Assembly (NCBI GenBank): GCA_000634515.1
Contig: JFNU01000005.1
Span: 62,001 to 126,000, forward strand
Length of the DNA stretch: 64,000 bases
Source of the DNA: Prochlorococcus sp. scB245a_520K10
Lineage (GTDB): Bacteria; Cyanobacteriota; Cyanobacteriia; PCC-6307; Cyanobiaceae
Direction of reading: 5' to 3'
The translations under genes were made by a program, and so were the position numbers. This document shows positions 9,897 to 19,855 of this stretch, in pieces. Below the pieces are notes generated by a model. The model saw nothing but the letters and a program-made list of their open reading frames with translations, was not told the DNA's origin and ran no database searches. Within the stretch, counting starts at the first letter, position 1; every line of letters begins with the position of its first letter.

Positions 9897-10625
9897 ATGC
9901 AAACTCTAGAATCAAATAAAAAAACTATTCAAGAATCGACTAATCCGATTTCTTTAGATTTGCCAGACTTCACTACAGATTCTTATAAGGATGCATACAG
10001 CAGAATAAATGCCATTGTTATAGAGGGAGAGCAAGAGGCTCATGATAATTACATCTCAATAGCAACTTTAATTCCAAATGAGTTAGAGGAGTTAACTAAA
10101 TTGGCGAGAATGGAAATGAAGCATAAAAAAGGCTTTACTGCATGTGGAAGAAATTTGGGTGTAGTAGCTGATATGGAATTTGCTAAAAAATTCTTTTCTA
10201 AATTACATGGTAATTTTCAAGTTGCTCTTGAAAAAGGAAATTTAACAACATGTCTTTTAATACAAGCTATCTTAATCGAAGCTTTCGCAATCTCTGCTTA
10301 TAATGTCTACATAAGAGTTGCAGATCCTTTTGCAAAAAAAATAACAGAGGGAGTGGTTAAAGATGAATATCTTCATTTAAATTATGGTCAAGAGTGGCTT
10401 AAAGAGAATCTATCTACTTGTAAAGAGGAATTAATGGAAGCTAATAAGGTTAATCTTCCCTTAATTAAAAAGATGTTAGATGAAGTAGCAGATGACGCAT
10501 CAGTTTTAGCTATGGACAGAGAAGAATTAATGGAAGAATTTATGATTGCTTATCAAGATACGTTGATGGAAATTGGTCTAGATAATAGAGAAATTGCAAG
10601 AATGGCTATGGCAGCTATCGTCTAA
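9897..10625 (+). CDS. ado: Aldehyde deformylating oxygenase (alkane synthase)
   Basis: A non-heme di-iron ferritin-like enzyme that converts Cn fatty aldehyde to Cn-1 alkane plus formate, typically giving pentadecane in Prochlorococcus. Helical di-iron ligands are visible in EGEQEAHDNY, MEMKHKKGF, IEAFAISAY and VKDEYLHLNYG. An in-frame ATG exists at 9870, but the ATG at 9897 (MQTLE) aligns with the known start of the Prochlorococcus homolog (MPTLE) and suits the -10 box at 9852. From there the product is 242 aa. It is followed about 110 bp later by its partner acyl-ACP reductase in the usual order. Confidence 0.96.
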   Translation: MQTLESNKKTIQESTNPISLDLPDFTTDSYKDAYSRINAIVIEGEQEAHDNYISIATLIPNELEELTKLARMEMKHKKGFTACGRNLGVVADMEFAKKFFSKLHGNFQVALEKGNLTTCLLIQAILIEAFAISAYNVYIRVADPFAKKITEGVVKDEYLHLNYGQEWLKENLSTCKEELMEANKVNLPLIKKMLDEVADDASVLAMDREELMEEFMIAYQDTLMEIGLDNREIARMAMAAIV

Positions 10626-10644
10626 TTACCTTTCTAATTAATTA

Positions 10645-10669
10645 AGGATTTTATTAATTAATCAATCCT
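10645..10669 (+). terminator. Weak hairpin after ado
   Basis: An inverted repeat AGGATT (10645-10650) / AATCCT (10664-10669) with a 13-nt AT-rich loop begins 20 bp after the ado stop. There is no long T-run, so it is more likely a 3'-end stabiliser or weak attenuator between ado and aar than a full terminator. Confidence 0.35.
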
Positions 10670-10733
10670 ATTTAAGTAGTTATCTCTGTGCTATTGTTCA
10701 TAACATCGTATAGAAACCATTTATAAATTTTAA

Positions 10734-11774
10734 ATGTTTGGGTTAATAGGCCACTCAACCAGTTTTGAAGATGCAAAAAGAAAAGCTTCGATGCTAGGCT
10801 TTGATCATATTGCAGATGGCGACTTGGATGTTTGGTGTACGGCTCCTCCTCAGCTTGTTGAAAATGTAGAAGTTAAGAGTGCTACTGGAATATCTATTGA
10901 AGGTTCTTATATAGATTCGTGCTTTGTTCCTGAAATGCTTTCTAGGTTTAAAACGGCTAGAAGAAAAGTACTAAATGCTATGGAACTAGCTCAGAAAAAA
11001 GGGATTAATATTACCGCTTTAGGAGGATTTACTTCTATTATTTTTGAGAATTTTAATCTTCTACAGCATAAACAAATTAGAAATACTTCATTAGAGTGGG
11101 AAAGGTTTACTACTGGCAATACTCATACCGCCTGGGTTATTTGTAAGCAACTAGAAATAAATGCGCCTCGCATTGGGATAGACCTTAAAAAAGCAACTGT
11201 TGCTGTAATTGGTGCTACAGGTGATATTGGCAGCGCTGTTTGTAGATGGCTTATCAATAAAACTGGCATTTCAGAACTTCTTATGGTAGCAAGACAACAA
11301 GAACCACTAGAGCTGTTACAAAAAGAATTAGATGGTGGCACTGTAACAAGCTTAAATGAGGCATTGCCTCAGGCGGATATTGTTGTATGGGTTGCAAGTA
11401 TGCCTAAAACTATTGAGATTGATACAGATAACTTAAAAAAACCATGTTTAATGATTGATGGCGGATACCCCAAAAATCTTGATGAGAAATTTCAGGGTGA
11501 AAATATTCATGTTTTAAAAGGAGGTATAGTAGAGTTTTTCAATGATATTGGTTGGAATATGATGGAACTTGCGGAAATGCAAAACCCTCAGCGAGAGATG
11601 TTTGCTTGCTTTGCAGAAGCTATGATTTTAGAATTTGAAAAGTGTCATACAAACTTTAGTTGGGGAAGAAATAACATTTCCCTTGAAAAGATGGAGTTTA
11701 TTGGAGCAGCATCTTTAAAGCATGGTTTTTCTGCGATTGGACTTGATAAGCAGCCTAAAGTATTAACTGTTTAA
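10734..11774 (+). CDS. aar: Long-chain acyl-ACP reductase (aldehyde forming)
   Basis: Reduces fatty acyl-ACP to fatty aldehyde with NADPH, feeding Ado. It is 346 aa. An N-terminal substrate domain beginning [12 protein letters not shown] is followed by a Rossmann motif [13 protein letters not shown] (about 158-170). Cys292 in the MFACFAEAM segment matches the region of the acyl-enzyme cysteine described in Synechococcus AAR. It lies directly before accA with only 5 bp between, so hydrocarbon output and malonyl-CoA supply are likely co-expressed. A weak -10-like TATAGA occurs about 20 bp upstream of the ATG. Confidence 0.96.
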   Translation: MFGLIGHSTSFEDAKRKASMLGFDHIADGDLDVWCTAPPQLVENVEVKSATGISIEGSYIDSCFVPEMLSRFKTARRKVLNAMELAQKKGINITALGGFTSIIFENFNLLQHKQIRNTSLEWERFTTGNTHTAWVICKQLEINAPRIGIDLKKATVAVIGATGDIGSAVCRWLINKTGISELLMVARQQEPLELLQKELDGGTVTSLNEALPQADIVVWVASMPKTIEIDTDNLKKPCLMIDGGYPKNLDEKFQGENIHVLKGGIVEFFNDIGWNMMELAEMQNPQREMFACFAEAMILEFEKCHTNFSWGRNNISLEKMEFIGAASLKHGFSAIGLDKQPKVLTV

Positions 11775-11779
11775 AAATT

Positions 11780-12787
11780 ATGGCTAAACGTTACCTCCTT
11801 GATTTTGAAAAGCCTCTTGTTGAACTTGAGAAGCAGATAGAGCAAATTAAAGAATTAGCTCGAGATTCAGAGGTAGATGTTAGTCAACAGCTTCTACAGC
11901 TTGAAACCTTAGCTGCTAGGAGAAGAGAAGAAATATTTAAATCTCTCACCCCTGCTCAAAAGATTCAGGTAGCTAGACATCCACAAAGACCTAGTACTTT
12001 GGATTTTGTTCAAATGTTTTGTGATGACTGGATCGAATTACATGGAGACAGAAATGGTGGCGATGATATGGCACTAATTGGGGGGATAGGCTTGATAAAT
12101 AACAGACCGGTGATGATGTTAGGGCATCAGAAAGGAAGGGACACAAAAGAAAATGTAGTAAGAAACTTTGGGATGGCAAAACCAGGAGGTTACAGAAAAG
12201 CTCTTAGATTAATGCAGCATGCAAATAGATTCTCCTTGCCAATTCTTACATTTATTGATACTCCTGGAGCTTATGCTGGTTTAAAAGCTGAAGAACAGGG
12301 TCAAGGAGAAGCTATTGCAAGAAATCTTCGAGAGATGTTTGGACTGAAAGTCCCAATTGTAGCTACTGTCATTGGAGAAGGAGGTTCAGGAGGAGCACTT
12401 GGAATAGGTGTTGCCGATAGGTTACTAATGTTTGAACACAGTGTTTACACAGTTGCTAGTCCGGAAGCATGTGCATCAATTTTGTGGAGAGATGCTGCGA
12501 AGGCACCAGAAGCCGCATCAGCACTTAAGATTACAGGTAAAGATTTACTTAAATTGGGGATAATTGATGAGGTATTACCAGAACCCTCTGGTGGGAATAA
12601 TTGGGCACCTTTAGATGCTGGCAATACACTAAAAGATGCTATTGAGAAACACCTTAATGCTTTACTGCAAATGCCTGAAGACGAATTAATTGAGGAAAGA
12701 TACAAAAAATTTAGGGTTTTAGGTAAATTTATCGAAGCAAATAATATTGAAGAGATTTATAGTGAAATCCCCCAAAAAACTGAATAA
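11780..12787 (+). CDS. accA: Acetyl-CoA carboxylase carboxyltransferase subunit alpha
   Basis: 335 aa. With AccD it forms the carboxyltransferase that makes malonyl-CoA for fatty-acid synthesis. Family features are the N-terminal [20 protein letters not shown] coiled region, then [26 protein letters not shown], the crotonase-fold [25 protein letters not shown], and [18 protein letters not shown]. Its length is usual for AccA. It is 5 bp after aar on the same strand and abuts the following short-chain dehydrogenase, forming a lipid-linked block ado-aar-accA-SDR. Confidence 0.97.
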   Translation: MAKRYLLDFEKPLVELEKQIEQIKELARDSEVDVSQQLLQLETLAARRREEIFKSLTPAQKIQVARHPQRPSTLDFVQMFCDDWIELHGDRNGGDDMALIGGIGLINNRPVMMLGHQKGRDTKENVVRNFGMAKPGGYRKALRLMQHANRFSLPILTFIDTPGAYAGLKAEEQGQGEAIARNLREMFGLKVPIVATVIGEGGSGGALGIGVADRLLMFEHSVYTVASPEACASILWRDAAKAPEAASALKITGKDLLKLGIIDEVLPEPSGGNNWAPLDAGNTLKDAIEKHLNALLQMPEDELIEERYKKFRVLGKFIEANNIEEIYSEIPQKTE

Positions 12788-12788
12788 A

Positions 12789-13496
12789 TTGAAACTAGCT
12801 TTTATAACGGGTGCTACTAAAGGTATTGGCAGATCTACTGCAATTACTTTTGCTAATGCTGGCTGGGATTTGATTTTGCTCTCCAGGAATATGGATTTAA
12901 TGGAGAAACTAAAGAGCGAACTTTTGACTACTAAATCAAAAATTAACCTAGTTAAATGTGATTTATCTAATCCCCTAGAAATAGAAAATTGTGTTACGGA
13001 AGCGATTGAGAAGTATGGGTGCCCTTCAGTATTGATAAATAATGCTGGTTGTGCATTTAATGGTCCCTTAGTTGAAATGGATTTAGGTCAATGGGAACAA
13101 ACTATTCAAATAAACCTCACAAGTGTTTTCCAAATTTGCAGTTCAATAATTCCTAAAATGAGAAAAAATGGTGGATTAGTCATTAACGTTAGTAGTCATG
13201 CTTCTTATAATGCATTTCCCCAATGGGGAGCGTATTGTATTTCAAAGTCTGCACTAGCTATGTTTACTAAATGCTTGAGGGAAGAGGAGAGATCTAATTC
13301 AATCAGAGCCTGCACAATAACTTTAGGTTCAGTAAATACTCCTCTTTGGGACTCAGAATCTATTAATGCTGATTTTGATAGAACTTCTATGCTCTCCTCA
13401 AGTGAAGTATCAGATACTATTCTCTATATGGCTCAACAACCTGAATCACAACTGATTGAAGACTTAACTTTAATGCCCTCTGGAGGAGCTTTTTAA
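12789..13496 (+). CDS. Short-chain dehydrogenase/reductase
   Basis: A classical SDR with TGATKGIGR at the N-terminus, NNAG (about 87-90 from the chosen start), a catalytic Ser in NVSSHAS and the YxxxK motif YCISK. It resembles FabG-like 3-oxoacyl reductases, but substrate cannot be read from sequence. Upstream in-frame starts at 12747 (TTG) and 12762 (GTG) lie inside accA. The TTG at 12789, one base past the accA stop, gives the usual MKLAFITGATKGIG start and 235 aa, and suggests translational coupling. Position after ado, aar and accA makes a fatty-acid or aldehyde/alcohol role plausible but unproven. Confidence 0.85.
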   Translation: MKLAFITGATKGIGRSTAITFANAGWDLILLSRNMDLMEKLKSELLTTKSKINLVKCDLSNPLEIENCVTEAIEKYGCPSVLINNAGCAFNGPLVEMDLGQWEQTIQINLTSVFQICSSIIPKMRKNGGLVINVSSHASYNAFPQWGAYCISKSALAMFTKCLREEERSNSIRACTITLGSVNTPLWDSESINADFDRTSMLSSSEVSDTILYMAQQPESQLIEDLTLMPSGGAF

Positions 13497-13575
13497 ACAT
13501 TCTTTTTCTTTTCTTAATCCTTAAAAAGTGATTTTTTTTAGGGCTCTGTGAACCCGATTAAACAAGAGAATGTGA

Positions 13576-13581
13576 TATAAT
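13576..13581 (+). promoter_or_regulatory. Candidate -10 box for folE
   Basis: A perfect TATAAT lies 69 bp upstream of the folE ATG, in a 153-bp gap that otherwise shows no gene. No convincing -35 element is seen at 16-18 bp. Confidence 0.45.
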
Positions 13582-13649
13582 GTATAAGCAATTAAGCTTT
13601 TGGAAGATACAGTTAATTAAGTTGCATACAATTTTCTGTCAAGAATTTT

Positions 13650-14390
13650 ATGACCTCTACATTACCCAACGATAATATTAGAAACTTTGACGACCAGATT
13701 ACTAATAAATTAATCTCCGAAATTATAAGAGACAGAATCAAGAATTCTGGAACTAGGTTTAGTGCCAACGATAATATTTCAGATTTTATAAATCCTGGAG
13801 AATTAGATATTTTAGAAAGAGAAGTTGCCTCAAGAGTTAAGGATTTACTAAAGTCCCTCATAATAGATGTTGAGAATGATCATAATACTCAAGAAACTGC
13901 TGAAAGAGTCTCAAAAATGTATTTAAATGAAGTTTTTAAAGGCAGATATCATCAACAACCTAAAGTTACAAGTTTCCCAAATGATAAGAATCTTGACGAG
14001 ATTTATACAGTCGGCCCAATTTCTGTTAGATCTGCATGTTCGCATCACCTTGTGCCAATTCTAGGAGAGTGTTGGATAGGTATTAAACCTGGGAATAAAG
14101 TAATAGGACTTTCAAAATTTGCGAGAGTTGCTGATTGGGTTTTTTCAAGACCTCATATTCAGGAAGAAGCTGTAATGATACTTGCAGATGAAATCGAAAA
14201 ACTATGTGAACCTAAAGGTTTAGGTATTATTGTAAAGGCCCAACATTATTGTATGAAGTGGAGGGGAGTCAAAGAACCAAATACAAGTATGATAAATTCT
14301 GTGGTGAGGGGAGATTTTAGACACGATTTAAGTTTAAAACAAGAATTTTTTGAGCTTGTAAAACAGCAGTCTGCTACTAATAATTACTAA
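13650..14390 (+). CDS. folE: GTP cyclohydrolase I
   Basis: 246 aa. Catalyses GTP to 7,8-dihydroneopterin triphosphate, the first step of folate/pterin synthesis. The zinc and catalytic residues are visible in RSACSHHLVPILGE (near residue 130) and VKAQHYCMKWRGV (near residue 190), with GLSKFARVADWVFSRPHIQE between them. The N-terminal ~55 residues are a variable extension. The stop overlaps that of the convergent trpF by 4 nt, so no separate terminator fits between them. Confidence 0.97.
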   Translation: MTSTLPNDNIRNFDDQITNKLISEIIRDRIKNSGTRFSANDNISDFINPGELDILEREVASRVKDLLKSLIIDVENDHNTQETAERVSKMYLNEVFKGRYHQQPKVTSFPNDKNLDEIYTVGPISVRSACSHHLVPILGECWIGIKPGNKVIGLSKFARVADWVFSRPHIQEEAVMILADEIEKLCEPKGLGIIVKAQHYCMKWRGVKEPNTSMINSVVRGDFRHDLSLKQEFFELVKQQSATNNY

Positions 14391-15043
14391 TCCCTTTTTA
14401 AAAACTTAAAAAGTTCTTCCGTTTTTTTTATATCTTTTAGACCCGGAGAAATCTCAATACTACTAGATATATCTAGCCCATCAGGTTTGATATCCATAAG
14501 AATTTCATCAATCCATTCAATTGATATTCCGCCTGCTAACCACCAAGGTTTACTAAATTGCAGATTCTTTAGAAAGTTAGAATTTATTTTTTCCCCTGAA
14601 CCTCCATAAGTTTTTTCATTCCAAGAATCAAGTAGTATCGCATCTACAAAATTTTCAAAAGGTTGTATTTTGTCCAAGTCTTTTTCCGTTTTTATCCTGA
14701 AAGCCTTCCATAGGCCAATATTTGGAATTTTTTCTCTTATTTTTTTGCAGTAATCAAGATCCTCATCACCATGCAATTGAATGATAGTTTCACTTGGGTT
14801 GCCTAAGAAATTTTTGATAATTAAATCTATAGGACTATTTTGCACAACAGATACTCTATGGATTTTTGGATAAAAACTTTCTAAGGTTTTAAATATTTTT
14901 TTCTTAATTTCAGGTGATACGTACCTTGGTGACTCTTCAACCGAAATAATGCCAATAGCATGCGCTCCTAATTTAGCGACTTGAAGAGCTTGTTCTTCCG
15001 ACATTAATCCACAAATTTTAACTAAAGTATTAGTCTTGGGCAT
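14387..15043 (-). CDS. trpF: Phosphoribosylanthranilate isomerase
   Basis: 218-aa TIM barrel of tryptophan biosynthesis, converting PRA to CdRP. Recognised by VKICGL near the N-terminus (catalytic Cys), VVQNSPID, IIQLHGDE, AILLDSW.....GGSGEKINSNFL and LAGGI near residue 169, and the C-terminal GLDISSSIEISPGLKD segment with its phosphate-binding loop. Length is typical. It stands apart from other trp genes here; trpA is 30 kb away. It overlaps the folE stop. Confidence 0.95.
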   Translation of the reverse strand: MPKTNTLVKICGLMSEEQALQVAKLGAHAIGIISVEESPRYVSPEIKKKIFKTLESFYPKIHRVSVVQNSPIDLIIKNFLGNPSETIIQLHGDEDLDYCKKIREKIPNIGLWKAFRIKTEKDLDKIQPFENFVDAILLDSWNEKTYGGSGEKINSNFLKNLQFSKPWWLAGGISIEWIDEILMDIKPDGLDISSSIEISPGLKDIKKTEELFKFLKRD

Positions 15044-15098
15044 ATCATTATCCTGTATGTAAAATTAATATTATTGCTAAATATAGCGGAGATTATTT

Positions 15099-16322
15099 TT
15101 GAGAAGTTGGCAAATTTTTAAAATATGGGGAATTCCCTTCAAAATTCATCCCTATTGGTTTGTTATTCTCTTTTTGTTCTCATGGAGCATAAGTAATCAA
15201 GTTAATTTATCTTCTGGTGATGTATTTAATAATAAAGAAGCTTGGGTTATAGGTTTTTTAACTTCTTTTTTCTTATTATCTTCAATTATTTCCCATGAGG
15301 TTATACGTACCTTTATTTCCTTAAATCAGGGAGTAAAAATAAAAAAAATTACTTTTTATTTTCTCGGAGCGATTTTACAAATAGATAAGTATTGTGAAAC
15401 TGCTATAGGTAATATAAAAATCGCAATTGTTAGACCTCTATTATGTTTTGTTACGGCATTTTTTCTACTTTTAATTAGTAATTACAGTGCATCTCAAGAA
15501 ATATTATTCATCAACATAATTTCTAGAGTAGGTATATTAAATTTATTCTTAGGCTTTTTAAATTTGATTCCAATAGGTTCTTTAGATGGAGGAAATTTAT
15601 TAAAAAGTATTATTTGGCATTTCTCAGGTAGTAAAAACAAAGGAAGAAACTTTCTCAATAAAGTAAATTTATCTTTATCTTTTTTAGTTCTTATATTTGG
15701 AATAATTTGTTTGTTTAGATTTAACTTTTACTATGGTCTTATTCTTTCTTTCTTAGGATTGTTTGGAGTTAATTCTTCAAAGTCAGAAAGTCAATTTTTT
15801 AAAATTGAAAACATACTTAAATTTAGTAAAGTTTCTGAGCTTAAATTAAAGCCGTTACAAAAAATTGAATTCGATTCTAATTTCTCAGAATTGAATACAT
15901 TAATAAAAAATAAAAAGGATGCATCAGATAAATATTTTTTTGTTACTAATAATGGAAGATGGACTGGTTTTATTGATGAGAATATTTTAAAAACCGTCTC
16001 CATAAAAAAATGGGAACGACACTTTGTTGGAGATTTTAAGAAGCCAATTGATAGTTTTGAAAGTGTGTATAGTAACGATAAATTATGGAAAACTATAGAA
16101 AGAATTGAAGAAACAGGTGAAGGTTTTATATTGGTTCTCAATTCTGCAGATATCCCTTTAGGGATAATTGATAGGTCTAAAATAGGAAACTTTGTATTGA
16201 ATAAATTAGGATTTAATTTGCCTTTAGAAATTGTCAACAAATTAAATTATAAAAATCAATATCCCTTGGGAATTGAATTTCCAAGAATAATTAATTCAAT
16301 GAAGCAGAAAGGAGATCTTTAA
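15099..16322 (+). CDS. Site-2-protease-like (M50) membrane protein with altered zinc motif
   Basis: 407 aa from a TTG start. The N-terminal half holds several membrane helices with M50/site-2-protease topology; the C-terminal half (about 230-390) looks like a CBS-domain pair. In the family, HExxH in an early helix and a downstream xDG motif bind catalytic zinc. The later motif is present as LIPIGSLDGGNLL (Asp163). The first motif reads SHEVIRTF: His66, Glu67 and Arg70 where the second zinc His should be. This suggests an inactive or re-purposed protease, unless the metal is bound otherwise. The stop overlaps the convergent lipoate-ligase gene by 4 nt. Confidence 0.8.
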   Translation: MRSWQIFKIWGIPFKIHPYWFVILFLFSWSISNQVNLSSGDVFNNKEAWVIGFLTSFFLLSSIISHEVIRTFISLNQGVKIKKITFYFLGAILQIDKYCETAIGNIKIAIVRPLLCFVTAFFLLLISNYSASQEILFINIISRVGILNLFLGFLNLIPIGSLDGGNLLKSIIWHFSGSKNKGRNFLNKVNLSLSFLVLIFGIICLFRFNFYYGLILSFLGLFGVNSSKSESQFFKIENILKFSKVSELKLKPLQKIEFDSNFSELNTLIKNKKDASDKYFFVTNNGRWTGFIDENILKTVSIKKWERHFVGDFKKPIDSFESVYSNDKLWKTIERIEETGEGFILVLNSADIPLGIIDRSKIGNFVLNKLGFNLPLEIVNKLNYKNQYPLGIEFPRIINSMKQKGDL

Positions 16323-17038
16323 GAATTCGTGCCACGAAAATTTTTTAATATATTATTGTCTAGGGCAATATTTTTGAACTTTATGTTTGATTTATTCTTT
16401 AGGAATGAATTTCTTAAATGTTGAACTATTTCATCATTTGTGAGGTCTAGATTTATTTTTGGTGGAGCTTCTTCTTTAAATAATTTGAACCATAAATCTT
16501 TTGAAGGATTTGTTTGAATCTCTCCATGTTGGAGGAATGCACCTTTTTTACGATATTGGGCACTTCCTATCCTTTTAATTCCATTCTGATCAACTAAATC
16601 AGAAATTAATGAAGTCCCAAAACAATTTGTTTTAATGCTTGATTTTTGTAAATTACCATATTGTAAGTTTAGACCTAATTCTCTAAAACTTTTAATTAAC
16701 CAATTATTAACCATTTCATAACTTAAGACTTTATAGTAAGTTTTTTTAAATGTTAATGCATATGTTATGCCTCCTGAATGCAGAACAGCACCCCCTCCAG
16801 AGGGACGTCTAACAATATTAATTTCTCCATTTGATAATAAATTTTTCCAATGAAGAGGAATTTCCTTTTGGTGATAGCCAATTGAAAGCCAATCCCCAGT
16901 CCAATAGTAAAACCTCAATGTGAGAATTATTTCAGGATTCGAAATTGTCTGATCTAAAGAGTTTAAATCTAAAGCCATTTGATCAAATCCAGGTAAATTA
17001 TTTGTTGAAAAAATTAAAGCCTGATTTTCAATTCCCAA
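16319..17038 (-). CDS. Lipoate-protein ligase A / octanoyltransferase-like protein
   Basis: A 239-aa biotin/lipoate A/B ligase-fold protein. Motifs are YYWTGDWLSIGYHQ near residue 45, the nucleotide/acyl-binding RRPSGGGAVLHSGGITYAL near residue 77, and the catalytic-Lys segment RIGSAQYRKKGAFLQHGEI near residue 136. It probably transfers lipoyl or octanoyl groups to 2-oxoacid dehydrogenase E2 or GCV-H proteins. The lack of a C-terminal LplA accessory domain is compatible with a LipM-like octanoyltransferase. Substrate not determinable from sequence. Confidence 0.87.
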   Translation of the reverse strand: MGIENQALIFSTNNLPGFDQMALDLNSLDQTISNPEIILTLRFYYWTGDWLSIGYHQKEIPLHWKNLLSNGEINIVRRPSGGGAVLHSGGITYALTFKKTYYKVLSYEMVNNWLIKSFRELGLNLQYGNLQKSSIKTNCFGTSLISDLVDQNGIKRIGSAQYRKKGAFLQHGEIQTNPSKDLWFKLFKEEAPPKINLDLTNDEIVQHLRNSFLKNKSNIKFKNIALDNNILKNFRGTNS

Positions 17039-17175
17039 AATTAACTTTGTAGGTTTATTTATGATAATTTTTAATAAATTTTTTCTTTCAATTTGTTAAT
17101 TACGTTACATCATTTTGTAATAGTGTTTCAAATCTTCTCTTTTCGGTGGAGAATATAGGAAATAATTTTTTTACC

Positions 17176-17280
17176 ATGGAGCCAACTCAAACAATAAATC
17201 TTATTGCATTAAGCCTCATAGTTGTTATGCATGCAGGAGTTTTAGCGTTAAGATTAGGAATTAGTTTAGGTAGGAACTAA
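17176..17280 (+). CDS. psaM: Photosystem I subunit XII (PsaM)
   Basis: A 34-codon gene from ATG 17176 to TAA 17278-17280, coding for a single-helix membrane protein with the PsaM pattern: polar MEPTQTINL, hydrophobic core [16 protein letters not shown], then RLGISLGRN. PsaM sits at the PSI trimer interface in cyanobacteria. It lies in the otherwise gene-free stretch after the divergent lipoate-ligase gene, about 480 bp upstream of por. A weak GGAG-like ribosome site lies 25 bp upstream and is unlikely to be decisive. Confidence 0.93.
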   Translation: MEPTQTINLIALSLIVVMHAGVLALRLGISLGRN

Positions 17281-17365
17281 AGTCTATTAGAAAATTTAAA
17301 ATTTATAAGGTAATAATAAAGTAAGACTGAATTAATTTATTCAGTAAAAATATCAAGTACTTAAT

Positions 17366-17713
17366 TTGTCAAAATCTTTTTATAAAAATAGTATTTTCCA
17401 CAAAAAATATTTAGGGTCTGTATTTATAAAAAGACAACAAAAACAGGATAATTTTGTATCATCGATTTTTTTAATTATAAAAATTAGCTTTTCACTTTTA
17501 GCAATAATAAGCCTGATTAAACTTGGCTATAGTTCTAAAGTAAGGTTGACCAGATTAAGGGAAATTGAAGACTCATTTTTATATGAAAAATATAGATTTA
17601 ATGTTCTAACAGATAAGTTTGATAATTTATTTTCTTCTGAAGGTGAGCAAAGATTTATGAAGGATCAGGATCAAATAATTTCTAGGGACTTTATCAGAGT
17701 AATATGGCGTTGA
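17366..17713 (+). CDS. Hypothetical membrane protein
   Basis: 115 aa from a TTG start. I do not recognise the family. The N-terminal ~30 residues are Lys/Gln-rich, followed by one hydrophobic helix (SSIFLIIKISFSLLAIISLIKLG, about 31-53) and a charged, probably helical tail of 60 residues containing LTRLREIEDSFLYEKYRF. The topology predicts a bitopic membrane protein with a cytosolic or lumenal tail. Its position between psaM and por on the same strand suggests a link to photosystem or pigment assembly, but this is only context. Confidence 0.6.
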   Translation: MSKSFYKNSIFHKKYLGSVFIKRQQKQDNFVSSIFLIIKISFSLLAIISLIKLGYSSKVRLTRLREIEDSFLYEKYRFNVLTDKFDNLFSSEGEQRFMKDQDQIISRDFIRVIWR

Positions 17714-17761
17714 TAAGGATGATTTTGGATCATTCTACTTTTCATTTTTCAATTAACTTTT

Positions 17762-18761
17762 TTGCTAGTGAGTAAGAACATTAAGGGTTTAGTCCTATTA
17801 ACAGGAACAACTTCAGGAGTTGGATTAAATACTCTAAAACCTCTATTAAGATTTGGATGGGAGGTTATAGCAGTTAATCGATCAAATAAAAGAGCTATAA
17901 AAATAGCTGAGGAATCCTTGACAAAAGAGGAAGTTGAAAATATTCACTTTATAGAAATAGATCTTTCTAACTTGGATGATGTGAGAAAAGGTTGCGATGA
18001 AATATTAGAAAGATTTAAAAAGCCAATAAATTCTCTTATTTGTAATGCAGCAGTTTATAAACCGAGACTAAAGAGACCTGAAAGGTCTGCACAGGGGTTT
18101 GAAAACTCTATGGCAGTTAATCATTTTGGGCATTTTCTTATGATAAACCTACTTGTGGAAAATATTTTATCCTCTGAAAGGGAAATTGTTTTAAATGGCA
18201 AATCAACTTTATTTAAGCCAAGAATCACAGTATTAGGGACTGTTACGGCTAATTATTCAGAACTTGGAGGAAGGATCCCCATCCCTGCCCCAGCTGATTT
18301 GGGAGATTTATCTGGATTCAAAAATGGTTTTTTATCTCCAATAAGTATGGCGAATGGAAAGAAATTTAAACCTGGTAAGGCTTATAAGGATAGTAAACTT
18401 TGCAATATGGTGACCGTTCAGGAATTATCAAAAAGATATCCTGCAGAGAAGATTATTGTAAATTCCCTATATCCTGGATGTGTTGCTGATACAAAACTTT
18501 TTAGAGATACACCTTGGTTATTTAGATTCCTTTTCCCGATATTTCAAAAATTCATAACAAAAGGTTATGTTTCACAAAGACTGGCAGGAGAGAGGGTCGC
18601 TCAAGTGGCAACTTATAAAGAATTTGCTAAACCATCAGTCCATTGGAGCTGGGGAAATCGTCAAAAAACTGGCAGAAAAGCTTTTTCTCAAAAATTGTCA
18701 AAAAGAATAATTGATACGAAGACCTCTCAACAAACTTATGATTTAACAAGCCAATTGGTTG

Positions 18762-18772
<11 letters not shown>
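17762..18772 (+). CDS. por: Light-dependent protochlorophyllide oxidoreductase
   Basis: 336 aa. Reduces ring D of protochlorophyllide with NADPH when lit. An SDR fold: LLTGTTSGVGLNT dinucleotide motif, CNAAVY, and the catalytic Tyr/Lys in GKAYKDSKLCN. Family-specific segments include RSAQGFENSMAVNHFGHF and VNSLYPGCVADTKLFRDTPWLF. The start used is a TTG; a GTG two codons in (17768) gives MSKNIKG and is equally possible, with no clear Shine-Dalgarno for either. It is convergent with chlL, which encodes part of the light-independent enzyme for the same reaction. Confidence 0.97.
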
Positions 18773-19666
<894 letters not shown>

Positions 19667-19703
19667 TTAAAGCTTAAAACACATTATTATTTATATTCTT
19701 GCA

Positions 19704-19828
19704 GTGTAAATACACATGGAATATGTTTCTAAACAAATATGTATTTAATTGTATTAAAAGCGGGAAATATGTTCTTATAACTGAATTTTTAGGATTAAAT
19801 CTACTAGATTATGAGTGAAAATACTCAT
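19704..19828. repeat. Short inverted repeats in the chlL-chlB gap
   Basis: The 189-bp gap between chlB (end) and chlL (start), both on the minus strand, carries two clean inverted repeats. One is GTGT-AAAT-ACAC at 19704-19715, close to chlL. The other is ATGAGT-GAAAAT-ACTCAT at 19811-19828, 28 bp after the chlB stop. The second could be a 3'-end stabiliser or weak terminator for chlNB. The first could be an operator near the chlL promoter. No match to a known regulator consensus is claimed. Confidence 0.5.
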
Positions 19829-19855
19829 GACCTTAGTGTAAATTATTAGTACGTA

